NCBI GenBank assembly: GCA_902518965.1
Contig: CABYIQ010000006.1
Location: 1 to 64,000, forward strand
Direction: 5' to 3'
DNA: 64,000 nt
Source of the DNA: an uncultured SAR116 cluster alpha proteobacterium
GTDB taxonomy: Bacteria > Pseudomonadota > Alphaproteobacteria > Puniceispirillales > Puniceispirillaceae
The notes below the pieces were generated by a model. The model saw only the letters and a list, made by a program, of their open reading frames with translations. It did no database searches and was not told the origin of the DNA. This document shows, in pieces, positions 27,471 through 36,355 of this stretch; position 1 is the stretch's first letter, and each line of letters starts with the position of its first letter. Both the position numbers and the translations under genes were made by a program.

Positions 27471-28393
27471 TTCACCAGATTCTGTTCAATGGGTTTTGAT
27501 CGGGAAATAACAGTCAGCCCTGTTATAACGATGGTGATCGATAGGAAATGATATAAGCCGAACGCTTCATTCAAAATCAGTACACCCAGAGCCGCGCTAT
27601 AAATAGGCACAAGGTTGGAATACACGCCGGCCCGGTCCGGGCCTATTAAATCAACCCCACGCATGTAAAAAATCTGTGACATAAACGACGGAATAAGTGA
27701 GATGAATAAAACAATTAACCAGGCTAGTTGAGTAGCTGGCCATTGTGCCGTGCCTTGAGTGACTTCAATAAGTAAAATGGGAATGGATAAAACCCATGCC
27801 GCTCCAGAAAACACTGTCATCATGGTCATATTATCGATATCCGGACGATTTTGAAGGCCTATGGTATAACCAGCGTAAAAGATGCAGGCAACTAGCATTA
27901 TCCAGTCACCTTCATTGATTTGCAGTCCAACTAACAATGAAAAATCACCTTTACTAATAATAAGAAGAACACCAGCCATCGTCAGAATTGTTCCGATAAT
28001 CTGACCGAAAGTCAGTTTTGTTTTTAAAATCAATGTTGCACCTATCAAGATGAACATTGGCATAGCACATTGAATAAGGCCCAGATTTATTGCTGTTGTC
28101 GATTGTGCAGCGGTATAAAAAAGCGTGTTGAAAAAAGAAAGACCTAAGGCACCCATCATAAATACCCATGGCCATTTACCTTTTAGTTTGGGCAAAGCTG
28201 CAGGCAGTTCTTTGCGTTTGGTCATCAGCAGAGTGGCAAAAACAATTGTCCACCGCAGAAACACAATCACAAAAGGAGACACTTCACCAACAGCAAGGCG
28301 GCCGGCAATAGTATTTCCCGCCCATCCTAATGTGGCGAGGCTGAGAAGAAGAGGTGCGGATCTAAAGGCAGAGCTCAGAAGCCTAGAAACCAT
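27467..28393 (-). CDS. EamA/DMT-family transporter
   Basis: A 308-residue drug/metabolite transporter with ten spans and the two EamA repeats (about residues 15-145 and 160-295). It is the first of three EamA proteins in the window. These are usually metabolite exporters. Its stop overlaps that of the convergent PLP-enzyme gene by four bases, and the alpha/beta hydrolase gene lies 46 bases upstream on the same strand. Confidence 0.88.
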   Translation of the reverse strand: MVSRLLSSAFRSAPLLLSLATLGWAGNTIAGRLAVGEVSPFVIVFLRWTIVFATLLMTKRKELPAALPKLKGKWPWVFMMGALGLSFFNTLFYTAAQSTTAINLGLIQCAMPMFILIGATLILKTKLTFGQIIGTILTMAGVLLIISKGDFSLLVGLQINEGDWIMLVACIFYAGYTIGLQNRPDIDNMTMMTVFSGAAWVLSIPILLIEVTQGTAQWPATQLAWLIVLFISLIPSFMSQIFYMRGVDLIGPDRAGVYSNLVPIYSAALGVLILNEAFGLYHFLSITIVITGLTVISRSKPIEQNLVN

Positions 28394-28439
28394 AAAAAAG
28401 CCTTTTTGTGATATTGAATATGCAGCGCGGCTAGGAGCG

Positions 28440-29237
28440 TTAAGGCGCGGTGTGGTCAGCTAGAAATTTGGAAATAATTTCGCTTAGCATCTCAGGTTGC
28501 TCAACGCAGGGAATGTGGCCTGCCCCCTTGATTAATTTGAAATCTGCGTTCGGAATGAGATTAGCTGTGTCAAGCACAATTTCTGGTGGTGTTGAGCCAT
28601 CATCCTCACCCACTACACAAATTACAGGCAAATCAAGATGGACTGCAGCCGAGGTTAAATCAGCATTCCGCAGGGCCGTCGCTGTCCCCAAATATCCCTG
28701 AAGAGGTGTTCGCAAAAACATATTACAATAGCCTGCCAGATCATCTGAACGATGGGCGTGAAAATCTTGTGTAAACCAACGTTGCATATTTCCATCCACC
28801 AAAGCTGACAGCCCTTCTGAACGAGCAGCTTGCATGCGTTCATCCCACATATCAGGATTTCCAATTTTTGCAGCTGTATCGCATAATATTAGTCCCTTTG
28901 TCAGATCGGGGCGAAGGGTGGCTAACCTCTGTGCGATCATTCCGCCAACAGATAAGCCGCAGATAAAAACATCCTTCTTCCCCATTAAGTCAAGCAGACC
29001 TGCTAAATCGCCAACTAGCTCATCAAGCTGATAAGGAGGGTTTCCTATATCGGATAAGCCGTGGCCACGATTGTCATAGGTAATGATTTCCGCTTTGCCA
29101 ACAAGCCTGACGATAACATCCCGCCAGATACGGAAATCTGTGGCTAATGAATTTGAAAAAACAAGGACAGGACTACCCTCTGGTGCTGTAATATGTTGAT
29201 AGTGGAGGGTGATGTCGTTAATTCTTGCAAATTGCAT
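28440..29237 (-). CDS. pcaD: Alpha/beta hydrolase, 3-oxoadipate enol-lactonase type
   Basis: A 265-residue hydrolase with nucleophile Ser96 (GLSVGG), acid Asp212 or 213 (VGEDDGSTPP), His241 (GAGHIPCVEQP) and the RGHGLSD loop. The length and motifs match PcaD, which opens the enol-lactone in the beta-ketoadipate pathway. No other protocatechuate-pathway gene is present here, so a role on another lactone, for instance a sugar-acid lactone, is possible. The gene symbol is tentative. Confidence 0.75.
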   Translation of the reverse strand: MQFARINDITLHYQHITAPEGSPVLVFSNSLATDFRIWRDVIVRLVGKAEIITYDNRGHGLSDIGNPPYQLDELVGDLAGLLDLMGKKDVFICGLSVGGMIAQRLATLRPDLTKGLILCDTAAKIGNPDMWDERMQAARSEGLSALVDGNMQRWFTQDFHAHRSDDLAGYCNMFLRTPLQGYLGTATALRNADLTSAAVHLDLPVICVVGEDDGSTPPEIVLDTANLIPNADFKLIKGAGHIPCVEQPEMLSEIISKFLADHTAP

Positions 29238-29380
29238 GAGCAGTTGATGTCCTTTAGAAGAGGGTTTTAACTTCTATTGGCATACTCTCTTGGAAAGATA
29301 AAATCCAGTATGCTTAAATGGAAGCCAATCTGCGTAACAGTCTGGAAGACAATTTCTACCTGCCTTAGGAGGGAATAAAA

Positions 29381-29494
29381 GTGCAGCGAGTGCAAGCCTT
29401 TAATCTTGTGGTGTGTCTGGCTCATTTGATCAGAGGCAAAAAAGGTGGAATTGTGAAAACATTCATGTTTGTCCCTTTTCTTGAGGAGGGCTAA
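29381..29494 (+). CDS. 37-residue leader frame upstream of dgoK (possible)
   Basis: A short frame starts with GTG nine bases after a strong TTAGGAGGG and ends in a TAA that overlaps the dgoK ATG (TAATG). The peptide has no clear fold. The upstream region between 29237 and this frame shows no other gene. It could be a real small protein, a regulatory leader that couples translation into dgoK, or a chance frame; dgoK also has its own GAGGAGGG site. Confidence 0.35.
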   Translation: MQRVQAFNLVVCLAHLIRGKKGGIVKTFMFVPFLEEG

Positions 29495-30423
29495 TGTCAG
29501 AAGCTGAACAGAGACCAGCCTTTATTGGAGTTGATTGGGGAACCAGTTCTTTCCGTGCCTGGCTGTTTGGTGAGGAAGGCGGTGTGTTGGACGTTTTTCA
29601 AGGACCTTTTGGCATCAGACAAATAACAGATCAATCGTTTGAAAAAACACTGCGGACGGCAATCGGCAGTTGGTTGGTAGCAAATGAAGATATAGCTGTC
29701 ATCATGTGCGGAATGATTGGTAGTGCGCAGGGCTGGTATGAAGCTGGATATCTGTCTGGTCAAATAGGTGTTGGTGAGCTTTCTTCAGGAATGGTCAAGG
29801 TGCCTGACACGCAATTAAATGTGATGATTGTTCCAGGAATAAGAGGTGTATCTGTTGCTGGCTTAAATGATGTTGTGCGCGGTGAGGAGACATTGCTGGC
29901 AGGATGGTTAAAGCAACCAACAGATTGCGAGGCTGTGTTTTGTTTACCAGGCACGCATTCAAAATGGATTGTTGCAAGAGAGGGCCAAGTTAATCACCTG
30001 ACGACATTTATGACAGGTGAGTTGTTTGAATTGATGCGAACGCGCTCTATCCTTGCACCACTTATAGATAGCCAGGCAGTTGCAGACAGTAAGTCAGATA
30101 TATTCTGTGAAGGGCTTACACTTGCTCAAAGTGCCGCTGGCCTGCTGCATCAGATGTTTGCAATCCGTGCAGGTGTTTTGACAGGTCAATTTCCCAAGTC
30201 AGATGTACTTACCTTGTTATCCGGTGTGCTGGTTGGCGCTGAATGTTTGGCTGTAAAGTCACTTGTACAGAATAGGTCTGTTACTTTGATGTCGTCTGGG
30301 GATCTAAAGCAGACTTATCAGAACGCATTTGAACATTTTGGTTTCGTTTTTAATGTTGCAGATTCAGAACAAGCTGCGCAGAAAGGCTTGTTTTCAATCT
30401 TCAATCAAATTCAACAGGGCTAA
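29494..30423 (+). CDS. dgoK: 2-dehydro-3-deoxygalactonokinase
   Basis: A 309-residue sugar-acid kinase of the DgoK family. It has the N-terminal GVDWGTSSFRAWLF phosphate loop, MCGMIGSAQGWYEAGY near residue 70 and LPGTHSKWI near 150. It phosphorylates 2-dehydro-3-deoxy-galactonate at C6 using ATP, in D-galactonate catabolism; an aldolase (DgoA) would follow but is not in the window. Six kilobases away are udh and the lactonase, so several sugar-acid routes lie close together. The stop overlaps that of the convergent TSUP gene by four bases. Confidence 0.9.
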   Translation: MSEAEQRPAFIGVDWGTSSFRAWLFGEEGGVLDVFQGPFGIRQITDQSFEKTLRTAIGSWLVANEDIAVIMCGMIGSAQGWYEAGYLSGQIGVGELSSGMVKVPDTQLNVMIVPGIRGVSVAGLNDVVRGEETLLAGWLKQPTDCEAVFCLPGTHSKWIVAREGQVNHLTTFMTGELFELMRTRSILAPLIDSQAVADSKSDIFCEGLTLAQSAAGLLHQMFAIRAGVLTGQFPKSDVLTLLSGVLVGAECLAVKSLVQNRSVTLMSSGDLKQTYQNAFEHFGFVFNVADSEQAAQKGLFSIFNQIQQG

Positions 30424-31190
30424 AGAAGGCCAGTCATAATCAAACGCACACCTAAAATTAAAAACACACTTAATACAATTTTGCGGAATAAATCCTGAGA
30501 AATATAGCTGCGCATCAACTCGCCAATGCGAAATCCTATAACAACAGCTATCAGGCCCAAGACTGACTGCAACGCCGCCTCAAAGGTCAGCACACCTGAC
30601 AAGATGAGCCCAGCTGCAAGCGGGAAGCAGCCTGCAAGGAACAAAAAGCCTGAGGCGCCAATAAATTCCTCTTTTGATACATTTCGGGCCAAGAGATACA
30701 TTGCCACTGGTGGTGACCAAATAGAACTAAGCCCACCTAAGATTCCTGAGATCAAGCCTACACCCACCTGCCATCCCAAATGACTAGATATAGGTAGGGT
30801 CATGCCAAATAAAAGATTTAAAGAAAACACAACCATCGCCACACCAATTGCCACGGTTAATAGGGCGGTTGGGTAAGAAGCGATAAACAAAGAGGTAATG
30901 AAAATACTGAACATAATAGTAAGTGCAAAGTATTTATATTTTTGTGCTGTTTGGCGACGCTCTTCTGAACGAAAAAATTGCATGATGTTGGCGAAGATGA
31001 TCGGCAGAACCATTAAGGAGATGGCTGTCTTTGGGTCGATAAAAATTGTCAATAGGGCCATTGCTGCAGCAGGCAGGCCGATACCTAAAAATCCTTTAAT
31101 GATGCCTGAACATAAAAAGGCGGCAATAATGACTGGTATATAGTGAACTGGTAGGTTCGGCAGCAGTAATACTTGCAAAACGTCAGTCAC
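30420..31190 (-). CDS. TSUP-family (TauE/SafE) anion exporter, copy 1
   Basis: A 256-residue membrane protein with about eight spans and the repeated GxxxGxxGxG motifs of TSUP (SGIIKGFLGIGLPAAA and SGILGGLSSIWSPPV). TauE/SafE proteins export sulfite or sulfoacetate or take up organic anions. It is 33 bases downstream of the CoA-ligase gene on the same strand, completing an operon of TctCBA, aldehyde dehydrogenase, ligase and exporter. In sulfonate degraders such a carrier removes the sulfite released by Xsc. Confidence 0.88.
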   Translation of the reverse strand: MTDVLQVLLLPNLPVHYIPVIIAAFLCSGIIKGFLGIGLPAAAMALLTIFIDPKTAISLMVLPIIFANIMQFFRSEERRQTAQKYKYFALTIMFSIFITSLFIASYPTALLTVAIGVAMVVFSLNLLFGMTLPISSHLGWQVGVGLISGILGGLSSIWSPPVAMYLLARNVSKEEFIGASGFLFLAGCFPLAAGLILSGVLTFEAALQSVLGLIAVVIGFRIGELMRSYISQDLFRKIVLSVFLILGVRLIMTGLL

Positions 31191-31223
31191 AGTAAATCCT
31201 CACCATATGGCTTTGCCGGCTTG

Positions 31224-32747
31224 TTAACTTCTGTCATAAACCAGATCATGGAGCTTCAAACGCTGTACTTTGCCAGATGGCCCCTTGGGTAAATCATCAA
31301 CAATATGAATATTGTCCGGCGATTTAAATTTGCCAAGTCTGTCCTTACAATGTTGTATTAGACTGTCCGCAGCAGCGTGCATGCCTGGCTTCAGTCGGAT
31401 GCAGGCTTCTACCCGTTGTCCGTAATTTTTGCAAGGCACAGCGAAAGCGGCTGCTTCAAGAACGCAATCGTGTTCTAATAAGGTTTCGTCAATTTCGCGT
31501 GGGGCGATGTTCTCCCCGCCTTTAATGATCAATTCTTTCATCCGGCCTGTCACAAACACATAGCCGTCTTCATCCATATGGCCCAGATCACCTGTCCTCA
31601 GCCAGCCATCTGTTGTAATTGTTTTTGCGGTTTCCTCTGGCTGATGAAGATACCCCTGCATGACATTTGCACCACGAATGAGAATTTCGCCTGTAACCAT
31701 GGCTGCAACTTGGTTTTGTTGGTCATCTGCGATAATTACTTCATTGCCAATTGCTTCGCCTGGTGAGCCAATCTTTCGTTCACCAGGAGGCAGGGGGTTG
31801 GATAAAATTTGAGCACCGGTTTCTGTCAGCCCCATTGTTTCAATTATCGGGATGCCGAAGCGGGTTTCAAATTTTCGATGTGTTTCAGGGGGCAGGGGGG
31901 CAGATGCTGAACGAGCAAAACGTAGTCTGTCCGTATTTATGTCAGGTGTGACATCGTCATTCAGAAGATAGGCAAACAGAGTTGGCACCGCGCTAAACCA
32001 GCTTACGTTGTGTTGTTTGACTTGAGGCCAGAAGGAGGAAACAGAAAATTTATAGGGTATTACTAAACCACTGGCTGAGACTAATGATCCCATCACTGTC
32101 ACGCACATCCCGTTAATATGATAGATGGGCAAAACACACAAGCCTATGTCTTCACTTGTGATTTTATGTGCTGTGACAACATTTTGTCCAGCAGCCAGCA
32201 GATTTGCGTGCGAAAGGACAGCCCCTTTGGGATTGCCGGTCGTGCCAGAAGTATACATCAGTAGAGCGGGGCTGTCCGGATGTGGGGCGTCAGTTGTTGG
32301 AGATTGAGCCCATTTAAAATTTTCCGGCCAGATGGGGCCCGTTTCAGGATGTAGCGGTATTATCAGAATCTCATCCTGTGCTTCGCTCAGCACTTCATCC
32401 ATAAGGGCTTTGTTTTCTGGTGTGCAGAATAATACTTTTGCCTGACAATGGCTCAGAACATAAGAGATAGCCTTAGTCCCAGATACCAGGTTCAGAGGCG
32501 TGCCCAGATATCCGGCACTTGCAATTGCGGTGAATAATAATGCGCTAGCAATGCAATTTTGAGCGGCAATGGCAACAGGTTCACCTGGACGCAGCCCAAG
32601 CTGATGAAGATAACTGACAATATCCTGAATGTTGTGCTGTGCCTGCGCCCAGTTGACTGTCTGTCCTGTTTCGGGTGAGGTCAGCCAAATGGCGTCTGCC
32701 TTAGTTGCAGCATTATGGGCAAGTTTGGATGGGAGGGTTGTGGTCAT
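31224..32747 (-). CDS. AMP-forming acyl-CoA ligase, candidate sulfoacetate-CoA ligase
   Basis: A 507-residue ANL-superfamily enzyme. It has the P-loop LLMYTSGTTGNPKGA near residue 165, the MGLTETGA region, the GWLRTGDLGHMDEDGY hinge and the catalytic C-terminal Lys in GPSGKVQR. It activates a carboxylate with ATP and CoA. The start overlaps the aldehyde-dehydrogenase stop by four bases. The pair of ligase plus CoA-acylating aldehyde dehydrogenase next to a TTT carrier and TSUP exporter mirrors the sauT/sauS arrangement of sulfoacetate degraders. The substrate is inferred from that context only; malonate-type or other short acids remain possible. Confidence 0.85.
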   Translation of the reverse strand: MTTTLPSKLAHNAATKADAIWLTSPETGQTVNWAQAQHNIQDIVSYLHQLGLRPGEPVAIAAQNCIASALLFTAIASAGYLGTPLNLVSGTKAISYVLSHCQAKVLFCTPENKALMDEVLSEAQDEILIIPLHPETGPIWPENFKWAQSPTTDAPHPDSPALLMYTSGTTGNPKGAVLSHANLLAAGQNVVTAHKITSEDIGLCVLPIYHINGMCVTVMGSLVSASGLVIPYKFSVSSFWPQVKQHNVSWFSAVPTLFAYLLNDDVTPDINTDRLRFARSASAPLPPETHRKFETRFGIPIIETMGLTETGAQILSNPLPPGERKIGSPGEAIGNEVIIADDQQNQVAAMVTGEILIRGANVMQGYLHQPEETAKTITTDGWLRTGDLGHMDEDGYVFVTGRMKELIIKGGENIAPREIDETLLEHDCVLEAAAFAVPCKNYGQRVEACIRLKPGMHAAADSLIQHCKDRLGKFKSPDNIHIVDDLPKGPSGKVQRLKLHDLVYDRS

Positions 32748-34168
32748 TTACCAAACTCATCCCAATAACTAGCAAAAATATCCTCAAGTTCTGGCTTTTT
32801 CTCAGGAATAACGCGCACCACATTGACCCTGTTCACAAAATGAGACCAGTTTAAATTCTCATCAATTGAATTACCGCCCCAACTGCCACAGCCCATTGAG
32901 AGGGAAAAGGGCATACCATTATTAAAGAAACCACCCGTTGCAAAACAATGTGCCTGATTAACTATGACCCTGCAGGTGCGCGCTCGCATGGCTAGATAGC
33001 GGGCCCGTTCATCATCGACTGAATGCAAACCAAGCGAATGTCCTGCCCCCTGGAAAGACTGGATAGCTATAGCTTTTTCAACAGCTCCTTCAAAATTGGC
33101 TGCTTTATGTATTGATAAAAACCTAGCCATTTTTTCACCTGTCAGCGGATATTCTGGGCCAATATCAGACTGAGGCAAAATTAGAAACCGAGTGTTGTTA
33201 GGAGCTGTTTTGTTTAGACCTGTTGCGTCTAGCACCTTGTCAATATCCTGGGCTAGAAGTGTGGTTGTCATTTTCCCATTCTGCCAGTGAACTGATTGCA
33301 CTAGCTGACTCTGCTCTTCATTCAAGAGAAAACCGCCAGCATTAGCCAGTGCAGTAATCATCTGATCATATATTGGCTCCACCACTACAAGTGAATTTTC
33401 AGATGAACAGGATGTTGCGTTGTCAAAAGTTTTAGAGGCGGCAATTTTTGTGGCTGCGTCATTCAAATCGGCGGTCTCATCGATGATTGTCACAACATTT
33501 CCCGCACCAACACCAATGGCGGGCGTGCCAGACATATATCCCGCCCTTACATTGCTTTGCGAACCTGTGACCACTACCAAGTCAGCCAATTGCATTAGCT
33601 TTTGTGTCTTTAATTTGGAAGGGGGGCTAGGAACCATCTGTACCAGTTCTACAGGTAAACCAAGTTTGGCTATCGCATCATGAATATAGCCTAACAAGAG
33701 TCTTGCTGGCTTTACTCCCTTCGGACTTGGCGCGATAATAATCGCATTCCCTGTTTTTAAGGCATTAATTATATTATTTACCGGTGTGGCTAGAGGGTTG
33801 GTAGACGGGACTATCGCGGCAATGACACCCTTTGGGCGCAGATAAGATGACAGACCTTTCTCTTTATTATCGCTGATATGTCCGAAGCTTTTGACATCCT
33901 TTAGGTCACGCATCAGCCCCAGTGTTTTATTATGGTTTTTTTTGATTTTGTCGGCCACATTGCCAAGACCAGTTTCAGCGACTGCCAGTTCGGCAAGCTG
34001 TTTGTTTCGCTCGGGTTCCATCAAGACCCAGGCTACGGCCTGACAAGCTTTGTCAAAAACTTCTTGTGACCCATTTGCTTCATAATGCTGCTGAGCCAAT
34101 CGGCCAGCAGCAACCAGGTCATCAATGATTTTTTCGTCCTCAAATTGTGTATCTTCTGCAACTGTCAT
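32744..34168 (-). CDS. CoA-acylating aldehyde dehydrogenase, candidate sulfoacetaldehyde dehydrogenase (SauS-like)
   Basis: A 474-residue member of the EutE/AdhE-N-terminal type of aldehyde dehydrogenases, which use CoA as acceptor. Catalytic Cys254 lies in NATSCSSENS and the cofactor region is VPSTNPLATPVNNI near residue 120. The ATG at 34168 follows AAGGC; a longer frame from 34273 overlaps tctA and adds a basic tail. In the reducing direction it would turn an acyl-CoA into an aldehyde. With the ligase it could convert sulfoacetate to sulfoacetaldehyde, as SauT and SauS do. The Xsc enzyme needed next is not in this window. No microcompartment-targeting peptide or shell gene is present. Confidence 0.82.
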   Translation of the reverse strand: MTVAEDTQFEDEKIIDDLVAAGRLAQQHYEANGSQEVFDKACQAVAWVLMEPERNKQLAELAVAETGLGNVADKIKKNHNKTLGLMRDLKDVKSFGHISDNKEKGLSSYLRPKGVIAAIVPSTNPLATPVNNIINALKTGNAIIIAPSPKGVKPARLLLGYIHDAIAKLGLPVELVQMVPSPPSKLKTQKLMQLADLVVVTGSQSNVRAGYMSGTPAIGVGAGNVVTIIDETADLNDAATKIAASKTFDNATSCSSENSLVVVEPIYDQMITALANAGGFLLNEEQSQLVQSVHWQNGKMTTTLLAQDIDKVLDATGLNKTAPNNTRFLILPQSDIGPEYPLTGEKMARFLSIHKAANFEGAVEKAIAIQSFQGAGHSLGLHSVDDERARYLAMRARTCRVIVNQAHCFATGGFFNNGMPFSLSMGCGSWGGNSIDENLNWSHFVNRVNVVRVIPEKKPELEDIFASYWDEFGK

Positions 34169-34205
34169 GATGTTGTACTTTTGCCTTTTCGGATAGCAAG
34201 CCTTA

Positions 34206-35696
34206 TCAGGCTTTTTTCGCCGGCGCGCGTAGAGCTTGATAAACACCAACACCGAGCGTAAGCACACCCGCAAGAATTAATAATGAGCAAATAGGACGCG
34301 AAAGATAGGCCACAATATCATAATGCACCATCTGCATGCCTTGAGCAAAGTTTTGCTCGCCAATCTTGCCCAGAATGATACCAAGAACAATACCAGGAAT
34401 AGAATAACCAGACCGTCGCAGCAAAAATCCTATGATGCCAGCAAGGAACATTACCATTACATCTAGAACCAAACCACGCCCTATATAGGCACCAATGCTA
34501 GCTAGAAGAAGAATTAGCGGTGCCAAAAACTGAAATGGTATTTTCAGTAAGTAGAGTATTGTTTTGGTTTCCAGAATGCCTACGAATAAAATTGACAAAT
34601 TGGCATAAAACATAGCCGCAAAGACTACCCAGATTAAATCTGGCGAGTTGTAAAATACTAGCGGGCCAGGCTCAAGATCATGCATCTGGAATACAGCGAC
34701 CATCATAGCAGTCAATGCGCCGCCTGGAAGCCCGAGGGCAAGAAGCGGTATCATCGCGGCCCCCGTCGCCGCATTATTGGCTGTCTCTGATGAAATTACA
34801 CCTTCAATGTTCCCTTTTCCAAAGCTTTCTTTGTCCTTAGACCATCTGACTGCTTCCCCATAGCCCATAAAGGCGGCTAGTGTGGCGCCAATACCAGGTA
34901 GAATGCCACAAAAAAATCCAACCAGAATTGAACGCAGGACAGCTATTTTCTGCGCCCATAATTCAAACAGGGTTGGGAAAGACATTCCCACTTTTGGCGC
35001 ATTGAATGTGCCTGTTGCGCGCTTTTCAGCTTGGACAAAAATTTCAGATACAGCGAAAAAACCTAGAATTGCAGGAACAAATGCAATGCCAGCTGCCAGA
35101 TCAGCAAAGCCAAAATTAAACCGGTTTATACCACCGACCGGATCCTGACCAATTGTGGCAATCAACAGACCTAGAAGAACAGATAGCCAGCCTTTCCAAA
35201 TGGTGCGCCCGCCAACAGATGAGGCAACCGCGAGACCAAAGAAGACCAGAGCGAAGATTTCAGGTGGGCCAATATTCCTGATCGCCCATGTAGCCAGAGG
35301 CTGGGTTGCAGCCATCATAACCAAAGCAGAAGCTACCCCGCCAATGGCAGAGCATAGCACTGCTGCTCCAACTGCTTTCCCGGACTTGCCTTGCTTTGTC
35401 ATAGGATAGCCATCAAAGGCTGTTGGTGCATTTTCAGGCGCGCCAGGAATGTTGAAGAGAATAGCTGTAATCGCCCCTCCATATGTACCTGTGCAATAAA
35501 TCACAGCAAATAACATCACCCCTTGTGCTGGCGATAAATCAGACGTGAATGGCAGCAGGATGGCTGCCAATGTTAGCATGCTCACCCCGGGTATAGCACC
35601 AAAGAGCATGCCGCCAATAACGCCAAAAAAGAAGATCGCCAGGGTGAAGGGATCTCCAAAGAGAGCGGAACTACCTGCAATGAAATTTTCAATCAT
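34206..35696 (-). CDS. tctA: Tripartite tricarboxylate transporter large permease (TctA)
   Basis: A 496-residue membrane protein with about 11 spans and the TctA signatures GAIPGVSMLTLAAILLPF (near residue 30) and GILPGIGATLAAFMGYG (near 265). It is the main channel of a TTT importer with TctB and the TctC receptor. It sits between tctB and the aldehyde-dehydrogenase gene in one operon, so the imported acid is probably the substrate of the ligase. Confidence 0.93.
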   Translation of the reverse strand: MIENFIAGSSALFGDPFTLAIFFFGVIGGMLFGAIPGVSMLTLAAILLPFTSDLSPAQGVMLFAVIYCTGTYGGAITAILFNIPGAPENAPTAFDGYPMTKQGKSGKAVGAAVLCSAIGGVASALVMMAATQPLATWAIRNIGPPEIFALVFFGLAVASSVGGRTIWKGWLSVLLGLLIATIGQDPVGGINRFNFGFADLAAGIAFVPAILGFFAVSEIFVQAEKRATGTFNAPKVGMSFPTLFELWAQKIAVLRSILVGFFCGILPGIGATLAAFMGYGEAVRWSKDKESFGKGNIEGVISSETANNAATGAAMIPLLALGLPGGALTAMMVAVFQMHDLEPGPLVFYNSPDLIWVVFAAMFYANLSILFVGILETKTILYLLKIPFQFLAPLILLLASIGAYIGRGLVLDVMVMFLAGIIGFLLRRSGYSIPGIVLGIILGKIGEQNFAQGMQMVHYDIVAYLSRPICSLLILAGVLTLGVGVYQALRAPAKKA

Positions 35697-35702
35697 ATTT
35701 GC

Positions 35703-36260
35703 CTACCACAATTGCTGGAGGTCATTATTTAAACGCAAAATTAATGCGCTGTAATCATAGAAAGGTGAGGTGTTTCCCTGCGGAAGGGGCGCGTTTAAAA
35801 CAACCATGAAAAGACCAAGCAATAAACCATAAATTAGAGCGGTAATACATAGTATCCATTTCCAGCGTCGCTCCCCAAAAATAACAATAATCAGAGCAAT
35901 GAAAAAAGGTGTCGCAAAGTAGAAGCCAACTGGTTTAAGCGACAAGGCAAATAAGAAAGGTGTGCCTAGGACAGCTAATACCTTTATAACTGCCGCCAAA
36001 TTATCATAGCTACCTACCTCATCATCATCGGCAATGCCTACGCGCCCTGCCTGAGTGGTTGAGCCATATTTGAGATGGTGATAAAAGTTACCAAATGTCA
36101 CAATTAGCATCAGGCCGATAACGACCCGTGGCCAACCAGTAGCTCCAAAAATGTATATTTCAATTGGTTGATTGAATTCAAATGTAAAGCCAAAAAATAT
36201 AACCGCGATCAACAGCCACACTGCTGTTTCAATCATATGTGATTTTGTTAGTTTGCCCAT
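35703..36260 (-). CDS. tctB: Tripartite tricarboxylate transporter small permease (TctB)
   Basis: A 185-residue protein with four spans in the pattern of TctB: one N-terminal helix, a long soluble loop and three C-terminal helices. The ATG at 36260 is preferred over one at 36284. It is followed by tctA after six bases and preceded by tctC behind a hairpin. TctB sequences are poorly conserved, so the call rests on topology and position. Confidence 0.88.
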   Translation of the reverse strand: MGKLTKSHMIETAVWLLIAVIFFGFTFEFNQPIEIYIFGATGWPRVVIGLMLIVTFGNFYHHLKYGSTTQAGRVGIADDDEVGSYDNLAAVIKVLAVLGTPFLFALSLKPVGFYFATPFFIALIIVIFGERRWKWILCITALIYGLLLGLFMVVLNAPLPQGNTSPFYDYSALILRLNNDLQQLW

Positions 36261-36306
36261 TAAATATCTACCGCTACATATCAATTCTTATGACATCGAA
36301 GAATAA

Positions 36307-36337
36307 GAGCTGGTCCCGCAATTAGCGAGACCAGCTC
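36307..36337 (-). terminator. Hairpin between tctC and tctB
   Basis: A 13-base-pair stem (one G-U pair) with arms GAGCTGGTCTCGC and GCGGGACCAGCTC on the minus strand and a five-base loop, followed by TTATTCTT. It lies 18 bases after the tctC stop. It probably ends or protects the tctC transcript so that more receptor than permease is made. Confidence 0.65.
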
Positions 36338-36355
36338 ACCAGAAAGAAACAAACG

